A stretch of 64,000 bases of DNA from Avena insularis. Its lineage: Eukaryota > Streptophyta > Magnoliopsida > Poales > Poaceae. Shown in pieces: positions 56,771 through 64,000 of this stretch (its first letter is position 1; the number at the start of each line of letters is the position of its first letter). Both the position numbers and the translations under genes were made by a program. The stretch covers positions 189,161,189 to 189,225,188 of the forward strand of contig CM042697.1 in assembly GCA_023614405.1 (NCBI GenBank), written 5' to 3'. The notes beneath the pieces are model-generated. The model was not told where the DNA came from. It ran no database searches and saw nothing but the letters and a program-made list of their open reading frames with translations.

Positions 56771-57226
56771 TCACGCCGCCTTCGGTCCATGTTTTCCACC
56801 CGAGAGTGGTGCTTGTTTCTGGTTTCCGTTTGTGCTAGAGCCGGGTCCTTGGCGGAGAGCGCAGCTCGTCGCTACCGGACTCGGAGGTCGCTTGCTTTGC
56901 GTTGTCGGCGCCTCCGTGATCTTGACTTGCTTCTTGTGCTCCTCGATGAGGAGGTAGTGGTATGCCATCAAGAAGTCACGTGAGGAGTCCAGAGGTAGGA
57001 CTATTTCGCTGCGACGGCGGGCGCTTTCACCCATCCTTCTTGCTAAGTTGGATGAGGTGGCCCTGCTTTCCCTTTCGCTTCCACCGTTACCGCTTTTGTC
57101 CTGCGGGTTGGGGTTGGCGCGGGTTAGCGCTTTCCTCGTCGGTTTGATGATCGCGGCGCATGATAGCGCCCGCAGATTGGTTATTGCCGCTGCAGCTTTC
57201 GGATCCGGAATCGTAGGTTCCTTCAT
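56771..57226 (-). CDS. unassigned ORF in the 3.8 kb element
   Basis: The longest frame near the primer binding site: 151 codons beginning MKEPTIPDPKAAA, Ala/Arg/Ser-rich, with one more ordered stretch (SSRDFLMAYHYLLIEEHKKQ). It lies where gag would be but has no capsid or zinc-knuckle motif. It may be a gag relic or a chance frame in GC-rich sequence. Confidence 0.3.
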   Translation of the reverse strand: MKEPTIPDPKAAAAITNLRALSCAAIIKPTRKALTRANPNPQDKSGNGGSERESRATSSNLARRMGESARRRSEIVLPLDSSRDFLMAYHYLLIEEHKKQVKITEAPTTQSKRPPSPVATSCALRQGPGSSTNGNQKQAPLSGGKHGPKAA

Positions 57227-57551
57227 CCGAAGGTGGATCGCAGATCGGAGTTGCCGCCGTCAGAGAACTCATCTGTTGATGGTGACGCGTAGCACGGGTG
57301 TGGAGCCCACGACGGGCCTGATTGACGGCAGACGGACACCCGCCAGGGAGGCGGAGGTGCCGCTTGTCCCACACGGAAGCGAAGCTCCGAACAAAATTTC
57401 GAGTCCGCCGCCACGGGCTCGAAATCCTTCATGGTATCCGCGAGTGGGCGTGAAGTCGAAAGCACCAAGAGGAGGTGATTCTCCGTCGCCCATGGAGTTG
57501 TAGATCGATCGGGTCGGAACTGCCACGACCGCAAGACAATCAGCCCCAATT

Positions 57552-57567
57552 CCCACGGTCGGCGCCA
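57552..57567 (-). promoter_or_regulatory. primer binding site of the 3.8 kb element
   Basis: Minus strand TGGCGCCGACCGTGGG begins two bases inside the 5' LTR boundary. Confidence 0.75.
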
Positions 57568-57569
57568 AT

Positions 57570-58135
57570 TGACGAGGTTTAATCTCGTCAATGCCCATTG
57601 TTATGGACTTGGGTTTTGGAGAAGATGGAGATACTGGAGATCGTGGCACGGTTAACAGACAAGCAACCAGGGGACACGAGATTTACCCAGGTTCAGGCCC
57701 CCGGAGGGAAAACCCTACCCCGCTTACGCTCTTTGATTACGGCGGAACCGAAGGTTACAGGGTGCGCAGATTCGATCTGGCGTGGATGCGTGTGCGAAAG
57801 TATGAGTCGAGGTTAGATCTGTAGATCTATTGTGGTCTAGTCTATCGGGGTTATGGCATGCCAGAGGTCGTGTCATCCTCCTCGTTGGACCCTCCTAGCC
57901 TTTATATATGGGGAGGCTAGGTCTCGGGCGCCGATACGAGTAGGTTACAAGTTGTATTCAAACTCTAGTCTTGAGGTTTCCTTGTCTTGTACGCTTGGGA
58001 GTCCGTGTCCATATGGGCTTCATAGCAGCCAAAACGTCATAGGCGTCATGGACCCTGGCAGGTCGTCGAGTGGGCCTTCCGTTGGGTTGGACTAGGTATG
58101 CTAACATCGGGTACCCGTAGGGTATAACCATGTCA
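57570..58135 (-). mobile_element. 5' LTR of the 3.8 kb element (566 bp)
   Basis: Nearly the same as 54327-54898, differing by small indels (for example near 57715 and 57855). TGTCA at 58131-58135 is the outer edge, followed by the AATAT duplication. Confidence 0.9.
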
Positions 58136-58191
58136 AATATGGAATAATATAATAACCATTTTATTCTTGCCTCTCGGGCATATTCCCTTCA
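58136..58191 (-). mobile_element. Copia LTR remnant, outer end
   Basis: Continues the remnant at 53808-54326 after the AATAT duplication and ends TATTCCCTTCA, the reverse of the family's LTR start. The few bases expected at the very end (a TGTT start) are missing. Confidence 0.6.
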
Positions 58192-58764
58192 GACGACAAA
58201 TTGAATCAAGCACACAATCGACAAATTCAATACAACTTACTTTTTGCCTACTTTTTCACCTTCCTAACCCTTGTTCATGCTTCCGATTTTTCAGTGACTC
58301 CGTGTTTCGAATAATTGCCAACGAAGTTAGGGTGATTAGGTCGACTAACTCAACCAATAGTCGCTGGAATCTCAAACGGGATCCCTTCTGCAAAACTAGG
58401 GTTTCTGGTATAAAAAGCATCGGCTCACTATCATACGTATCGTGCTGTGAGATCGGCGTCCTAAAAACACATTGAGGTGCATCACCCTTACTCTTTCGAG
58501 TATCCGAGTAAAGACCTTATACATCATTCGGTCAAACATATTGGCTACTCCATTATCCTATTAAACAGACCTATCCTTCAAGTGTGAGACCCGTTTAAAG
58601 CGCAACCGTCATTTTTGCCTCTCGTGATTAAATTTCTTTAGTACAAATAGAATGCTCTCTATGAGAATTTAGAGATAATTTTGACATCTATTTCGAGACA
58701 GATGATGGGATTACTATTTTTTGTCATTTGTTGGAGATCACTCTAATATTGGTAGTGCTTAGTA
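58192..58764. other. unassigned intergenic sequence
   Basis: No coding frame, terminal repeat or duplication seen. Ordinary AT-rich intergenic DNA; the segment 58300-58500 has two short GGGATCCC/AGGGTTT-type stretches without further structure. Confidence 0.5.
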
Positions 58765-59530
58765 TTGAAGTAATGGAAAGGGTTAGAAAATTTATTTCAA
58801 CACTCATCTTTATTTTTGCCCTTTGGCTTATTGTGACGCATGTTTGAGGAGACGCAATATTCTAATTTTTATGTTGGCAAGGATTTGACCCTAGAACCTC
58901 CTGCTCTGATATCATATTGAACTGCATGTACTAGCCAACGCAACCAACTGTTTGAACTGATGGAAAGGGCTAGACAATATATTTTAACACTCACCGTACT
59001 TCTTTCGCCCTTTGGCTTAGTGTGACGCATGTTTGTGGAGCCGCAATATTTGTTTTTAATTCGTGTATTGGCCGGGATTTGATCTTAGACCTCTGATACC
59101 ATATTGAATTGCATGCACTAGGCAACACAACCAACAGTTCGACTGATAGAAAGCGTTAGACAATATATTTCAACACCCACCCTATACATTTCGTTCTTTG
59201 GCCTATTGTGACATATGTTTGGAGAGCCGCAATATTTATTTTTAATTTTTGCGTTGGTCTGGATTTGATCATAGGACCTCCTTTTGATACCATATTGAAT
59301 TTCATGCACTAGCCAACGCAATCAAAAGTCATAACTGATGGAAAGACTAGACAATTTATTTCAACACTCATCCTACTTCTTTTCCCTTTGACCTATTGTG
59401 ACACATGTTTGAGGAGCCGCTATGGATTTGATCCTAAGACCTCTTACTTTGATACCATATTGAATTGCATGTACTAGCCAACGTAACCAAAAATCCAAAC
59501 TAATAAAAAAGACTAGACATGTAGCAACTT
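58765..59530. repeat. tandem repeat, about 188 bp x4 plus a partial copy
   Basis: Each unit contains TGGAAAGGGCTAGACAAT-like, CCCTTTGGCTTATTGTGACG-like and CTCTGATACCATATTGAA-like blocks in this order. The last block falls at 58908, 59095, 59286 and 59451 (spacing 187, 191, 165). The units are diverged, so the array is old. On the minus strand each last block reads TTCAATATGGTATCAGAG, resembling an initiator-Met primer binding site. Confidence 0.85.
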
Positions 59531-59721
59531 CACCGTGTGTCCTTTCACGTTTATTTTTCACTCCTGGGAAGAGACACCATTGCTTTCTCGACCTAGAGAC
59601 AAAGATTGAAAAAGAACATGGCGTGTGAGACTTATTTGACTCTTATTATTTCAGACATGTGAGAGCATCTCTGGTAGATACCAGATAACGTATCATCTTC
59701 GGGATCACTGAATACCAGTTT

Positions 59722-60505
59722 GTAGTATAATTTTTTTGCTCACCTGACCCAAAAAGGTCCCTCAAAATCATGGGTTCTCATATGTCAAATATTTACTTTT
59801 TTCTCCCGTTCTTTCTTACCTTCTTCCCCGTTAAATCCCGTTCCTTTCCAAATCCTTCTCGATTCCGGTCGCTAGTCTCTCCTTCCCTACCGATCGTGTC
59901 CTCATCAAGCATGTCGTTAGGCCTACTTTGCAGCCCCTCATAGTCAGCTTCTCCTTCTTCTCCATCCAGTAGGAGCCTGTGCCTCCTCAACCATGCCATC
60001 GGGCCTGCTCTGTCGTCCCGAGTTGCCAGCTTCTCCTTACTTTCCATCTAGAGGGATCGTCGCTCTCTCCTCAACGTCCTTACCCCGCCTCCCTCAATGG
60101 GGAGTTCCTCACGGCATGTAGTATAAAATTTTTTCTCACAGAATAGGCACCCAAAAAGGTCCCTCAAAATCATGCGAGTTATTTACTTATTTCTCCCGTT
60201 CTTTCTTATCTTCTTTCCCGCTAAATCCCGTTCCTTTCCAAATCTTTCTCGATTCCGGTCGCTAGTCTCTTCTCCCCTGCCGATCGTGTCCTCATCAAGC
60301 ATGTCACCATGCCTGCTCTGCAGCCCCTCATAGTCGACTTCTCCTTCTTCTCCGGTCAGTAGGAGGCCGTGCCTCCTCAACCACGCCGTCGGGCCTTCTC
60401 TGTCGTCCCGAGTCGCCAGCTTCTCCTTCCTTTCCATCAAGCGGGATCGTCGCTCTCTCCTCAACGTCCTTACCCCGCCTCCCTCAATGCGGAGTTCCTC
60501 ACGGC
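59722..60505. repeat. tandem duplication of about 390 bp
   Basis: 59722-60117 and 60118-60505 start GTAGTATAA and end GGAGTTCCTCACGGC. They share a Glu/Asp/Arg-rich minus-strand frame (MESKEKLATRDDRAGP at 60047-59793; MERKEKLATRDDREGP inside 60464-60183) whose length and reading are kept in both copies despite substitutions. Confidence 0.85.
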
Positions 60506-60979
60506 GGCGTGGGTACTCCGATAATCCTAGGTCTCCCCGCCGCCATAGGTTGTCTCCCCCGCGGTCATCTTCGCCCCTGCCCTACCACACCTGGTGGTCC
60601 CTATCCCGACTAGATACATTCCCGCCCTTGCCCCTGCCATGCCCTCAACCCCAGCCCCGCCCTAGCTCTGACCAGGTCCACACCCACACTATCGCCGGCC
60701 AGCTCCACCACGTCGCCACACCCTGTATCGACGCCAAGGAGTTCTCCTCGGCTAGGAAGCGGCACACCGGGATTTAGTTATACTCCGACAAGTTCAGCGG
60801 CGGAAGGGTGGAGGCTCAAGGTGAAACTTCCCTCATAATCTGGGTATATGAGATTTGCACGGTTAGATATATATAGGGAGCTGGAAAACTTCTTCAGTTT
60901 ACCAAATCTATTATGGTTTATGTTTTTTCCAAAAAACCCCACAAATAATGGTTATTATGCAGTTTTGTCCATTTCCAGG
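60506..60979. other. intergenic sequence, no gene seen
   Basis: A GC-rich stretch to about 60780 with no conserved motif, then AT-rich sequence. The 96-codon frame at 60487 continues out of the preceding repeat and is probably chance. Confidence 0.4.
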
Positions 60980-61550
60980 ATATATGCTGTAGGTAGGTTT
61001 ATCCCCGTGACCCGATGCAACCCAGACACCACACCAGATCCACTCAGATCCTTATCCCGTACGACACCCCGCCATGCCATCCCCATGAGGCACTCACTGA
61101 CAAACCTGCCAACGGGCCGCTCCTTAACGTGCTGGCACGTGGGCCCGCAAAAAAGCCGACACCGGCCCGTGGCGTGTCGGGTTTGTACCGACCGCGGAAG
61201 AGAAGGGCCTGCTGGTCGCGCCGAGGCACGCGTGCCGACCGACACTACCAGCCGCATCAGGTGAAAGTTTGAAAGTATATGTTGTAGGTAGGTTTATCTC
61301 CGCGACCCGATCCGACCCCAACACCGCACCAGATCCACTCAGATCCTTATCCCGTACGGCACCCCGCCATGCCATCCCCATGGGGTACTAACTGACAAAC
61401 TCGCCAACGGGCGCTTAACGTACGCAAAAAATCAGAATCCGGCACGGCGCTTTGCGGCGTGAAGGAGCGGGGCGTTCGGCCGACCTGAGGCACAAGTGTC
61501 GGCCCGACACGGCCTGTCAAGCTAGCATCAGGTGGAATTTGAAAATATAT
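60980..61550. repeat. imperfect tandem duplication of about 290 bp
   Basis: 60980-61275 and 61276-61550 share TGTAGGTAGGTTTATC, CAGATCCACTCAGATCC and CCGCCATGCCATCCCCATG blocks in order. The middles differ by indels. No coding content. Confidence 0.8.
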
Positions 61551-62185
61551 GGCAAAAATATATCCATAAGGAATCAAACTCGCGACCTCACACTGCCGCA
61601 CCGCCCCTTTGACCATCAAACCACGAGAAGCTAGTTGTAATGGCGGCGACATGGTGTTTTCTACATATTTATTAGACGGGCCAGCCAAAAAAACTAACAG
61701 ACTCACGTCCATAATGTGTCACATACCGGCTCACCAAATCGAGGCTAGACTCGGGCCGTGCAGCCGAACACGCATGCTGCACGGCACGGCAATTGAGCTA
61801 GGAGGACTACGACGGACCGTGCCAGGCCAGAGCCGTTTAGAACGTGCCGTGCCAAGCCGGCCCGTTGGCCAGGTTTGCTCGCTTACATCGCGCGCCCAGT
61901 GTCTCCGCCTCCCAGTCTGGGTCGGTGGAGAGGACGTCCCGGTCCCACCGATAATCCACCCGTCCATCCGCGTATAGTAAAACCGTCACGCGCTCCGGTC
62001 GGTCGGGTTTTCCTCTTCCCCGCCGCTGTCCCGCTCCGCCCCCGCCCCCGCCCCGCGTCGCCTCGCCGCCTTCTCCCTTTTTTAGTTCGCAGCCCCCCGA
62101 AACGGGAAACAGATCCCTAAATTCCCACGCGTTTCCGCTCAGCCGCCTCTAAATCCGTGGACGGATTGTTGGTGGACTAATCGAG
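61551..62185 (+). promoter_or_regulatory. upstream region and likely 5' UTR of the right-edge gene
   Basis: GC content rises from about 61960, with CCGCCCCCGCCCCCGCCCC near 62040 and C/T-rich stretches typical of grass 5' UTRs. No clear TATA box. A 5' UTR exon ends at 62185 with GAG followed by GTGAG. Up to 61950 the sequence is unremarkable intergenic DNA. Confidence 0.5.
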
Positions 62186-62327
62186 GTGAGTTCTTGAGCG
62201 ATTGGTCTTGTTCGGTCTAGATTCGGGGTGATTTTCCGGTCGTCTCGCCCTCGTCCCCGCGTCCGTGGCCCATCCTTTTGGATTTTGGGGGTATTTCTGA
62301 TCGGTGATTTCTTGTCCTTTCGCGCAG
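62186..62327 (+). other. 5' UTR intron
   Basis: GTGAGTTC at 62186 and CTTTCGCGCAG ending at 62327 give a 142-base GT-AG intron just before the start codon, as is common in grass genes. Confidence 0.65.
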
Positions 62328-62359
62328 TGTGATTCTTTTTGCTGGATCGAAGGCGTGGG

Positions 62360-63686
62360 ATGGACGAGTTCGAGCTGGAGGATAACCTAGAATTCATCCT
62401 TCAGAGCATCCAGGAGCTTATAGAGGATCAGGGGGATGACAACCCCTTCGGCGAGGTCAACCAGAATGAGCTCCTCGCCAACCTCGTCAACTATGACCAG
62501 GTACGCCTCGTCGCCCGGCGCGCTTTTGGTGGTTGATTGCCACCGTGGTCTCAGGGTTCCATCTGCGTTCATTTTTTGAACCTTTCTCTGTGTTCTTCAG
62601 GATAACTTGATGCCGGACGTGTCTGCGGAGGACGTAGCCAACGGGAAGGACGTGCAGGGGATCCCGTGGGAGAAGATGCTGTTCCCCAGGAATCAGTACC
62701 GGGAGATGAAGATGAAGAGCTACAAGAATTATCAGAATCTCAGTTATGCCCGGGAGGATTTGCAGGTATCGAGCTCTTGAGTTTCGTGATGGACTATTAA
62801 GTGTTCAGAGTGCCCAGTCTTACAATCTTTATTCAGATTGCCAAATTCACGGATAGGTGAAGATTGCATCTGCATAGAAGGCATGAAACTGCGAGATAAT
62901 AATCAGATAGTGGCACAAGGACAAACTATTTTACCGAAATGACCACATGGGTTTGCATGCATGATTTTGCTGCAAACCCAACATGCTAGATGGAAGTATG
63001 GCAATGTAAGAGTGTTGACTCGGGGTTTAGCTTCAGGGTGGGGATGGACTTGGACTATCCATGTACCAGTTGATAAGTTCAACTTCAGAACATAATTAAT
63101 TGCATTCAGTTGGATTTTAGACATATAACTGGATTAAGTCCAATGCGTCGTATGCATAATTGGATAACTGTGGCAACTTTGGGTAGGCCAATTAACCCAT
63201 ACAAGAACAGCCCAACTAGCATTAAATAGTACATATCAGCAAGAACAGCCTAACTAGCGTTAAATAGTATTATCAACATAAGAAAATGCATTACATATGC
63301 ATCACTGCTGAGATCATGCATTAATTCAAATTCGACCAAGTCATTACCTCAGACCTGTATAGGTGCCGATGTTAGCTGCATATTCACCGATATATTCAGT
63401 TAAATGTCAGCCATGATACTTCTTTAGAAAATACATCTGTCCTGTCATTACCGATTAACATAATTATTATGTTCACAGTCTAGTCTTTATCTTTATGATT
63501 GGACGTTTATGGTACAAACAATCTTTTGGAGATAATAATGGCATCAGCTTGTTTGCTTCATAGCATAGAATTTGATTTTCTGTATATTTCGTCCTCTAGG
63601 AGTGCAAACAAGTGGAAAAGGATAGCCCGTACTATGATTTCCAGTACAACACAAGGCGCGCTCGGCCATCAATTGTGCATTTTCAG
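62360..63686 (+). CDS. WD40-repeat protein, C2A9.03-like, N-terminal exons only
   Basis: Exons 62360-62500, 62601-62765 and 63600-63686 (47, 55 and 29 codons) join in phase 0 at GT-AG sites. The ATG at 62360 follows the UTR intron. The encoded 131 residues start MDEFELEDNLEFILQSI, an acidic leader. They then carry GKDVQGIPWEKMLF and YKNYQNLSYARED, and end with YYDFQYNTRRARPSIVHFQ. Plant WD-repeat proteins of the 'C2A9.03-like' type have the same order (GKD-QGIPWE, YKNYEN, YEFRQNTR, ILHFQ) before their WD40 propeller. The propeller exons lie beyond 64000. The family's molecular role is poorly known; WD40 propellers are protein-binding scaffolds. No stops or frameshifts; GC-rich codons, unlike the transposon genes. 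Confidence 0.8.
62766..63599 (+). other. intron 2 of the WD40 gene
   Basis: 834 bases from GTATCG to CTCTAG. AT-rich, no gene. Contains a short local duplication (AAGAACAGCC-AACTAGC-TTAAATAGTA at about 63203 and 63241). Confidence 0.6.
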
Positions 63687-63917
63687 GTTTGAATCTACTC
63701 CTGTTGGCATTTCAAACTTCAAGTACAAGAAATGGAACTTAAATAGAGCGGATGATGAACTATTTGAACTGATTTGACCATGTTGTCCGAAAGAACTTAT
63801 TCATGTCCACAATTGAGAAACTTATTCACAATGTCTGTCTTCTGTGAGAAGAAGTTATACAATGTTATGGGAAGCTATGTTATAGAATTTTATTTTGAGT
63901 TCCATTATATTTAGTAC

Positions 63918-64000
63918 TCCCTCAGTTCCTCAGTCTAGGGCGTTTTAAGAATTTTAAGACAATGATTTGGCTAACAATTACTCCATTAATTTATGGTTTA
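63918..64000. mobile_element. Stowaway-type MITE, left end, cut by the window
   Basis: TA at 63916-63917 is followed by CTCCCTCAGTTCCTCAGT, close to the CTCCCTCCGTTCC ends of grass Stowaway elements. It lies in intron 3 of the WD40 gene. The other end is outside the window. Confidence 0.65.

Larger units (their letters stand above)
54327..58135 (-). mobile_element. complete 3.8 kb non-autonomous Tat-related element (TSD AATAT)
   Basis: Minus strand: 5' LTR 58135-57570, primer binding site 57567-57552 (TGGCGCCGACCGTGGG), internal region of 2.7 kb, purine tract CTCGGGGGCTAC (54910-54899) and 3' LTR 54898-54327. AATAT at 54322-54326 and 58136-58140 is the target duplication, inside the Copia LTR. 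The LTRs are near-identical by eye, so insertion is fairly recent. The internal region has no gag or pol domain that I can recognise, so it depends on an autonomous partner. The purine tract matches that of the Tat element at 8443. Confidence 0.9.

Noticed and set aside
56173..57649. Several 90-150 codon frames in both directions of the 3.8 kb element
   Set aside because: Short-period GC-rich repeats produce them. Only the minus-strand frame at 56771-57226 is listed, at low confidence, because of its position next to the primer site.
58900..59465. tRNA genes suggested by GATACCAT-like boxes
   Set aside because: Only the 3' acceptor-like part is present; no D-arm or anticodon arm can be drawn, so these are primer-site-like or tRNA-derived fragments, not tRNA genes.
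60848..61264. 138-codon plus-strand frame in the 61 kb duplication
   Set aside because: Not preserved in the second copy and without any domain; adjacent minus-strand frames are equally long.

Overview
This window is plant DNA, most likely from a large-genome Pooideae grass (Triticeae or a close relative such as the oat or ryegrass lineages). The evidence is a dense nest of long Ty3/Gypsy LTR retrotransposons of grass type (Athila-like, Tat-like and Tekay chromovirus lineages), an Angela/BARE-like Copia LTR remnant, a Stowaway-type MITE end, and a spliced plant gene at the right edge. The species cannot be fixed by reading alone. About 58 kb on the left is retrotransposon; about 4 kb is unassigned or locally repeated DNA; the last 2 kb is the start of a host gene.

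Layout, outermost element first. A non-autonomous Athila-like element 'A2' (+ strand; right part of its 5' LTR 34600-34921, internal region 34922-39240, 3' LTR 39241-40327) is interrupted in its 5' LTR by a second member of the same family, 'A1' (right part of 5' LTR 9009-9817, gag-protease 10022-12061, 3' LTR 33408-34599). A1 was hit twice. A Tat-lineage element sits in its 5' LTR (visible part 1345-9008, 3' LTR 8458-9008), and this element is itself interrupted at the left edge by a Gypsy LTR (1-1344). A Tekay-type chromovirus (14740-33360, TSD ATCAC, LTRs of about 4 kb) sits in its 3' non-coding region. The Tekay 3' LTR contains a 4.7 kb solo LTR (24938-29643, TSD CTTTG). The 3' LTR of A2 is broken by a minus-strand Athila-like element 'M' (40328-53381), which carries an open gag-protease frame and four tandem copies of a 1.63 kb internal segment. 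The upstream LTR of M is cut off at 53381. Next come a small solo LTR (53387-53807) and a Copia LTR remnant (53808-54326 plus 58136-58191). The remnant is split by a complete 3.8 kb non-autonomous Tat-related element (54327-58135, TSD AATAT).

58192-62185 holds no recognisable gene. It contains three local tandem amplifications: about 188 bp x4, about 392 bp x2 and about 290 bp x2. From about 62.0 kb a GC-rich promoter/5' UTR leads into a spliced gene on the + strand. Its first three coding exons (62360-62500, 62601-62765, 63600-63686) resemble the N-terminus of plant WD40-repeat proteins of the 'WD repeat-containing protein C2A9.03-like' type. The remaining exons lie beyond the window.

Functionally, only the right-edge gene is a normal host gene. 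The Tat and Tekay elements once encoded full Gag-Pol machinery but now carry stops, frameshifts and deletions. A1, A2, M and the 3.8 kb element lack reverse transcriptase and integrase here and would have depended on partner elements. The most interesting features are: a spliced antisense gene with its own TATA-like box downstream of Tat pol; an extra acidic-tailed ORF ahead of Tekay gag; two members of one LTR family carrying different coding modules; a C-terminal protein module shared between A2 and M; the tandem array inside M; and short LTR motifs conserved between families. No bacterial features, CRISPR arrays, rRNA or tRNA genes were found.
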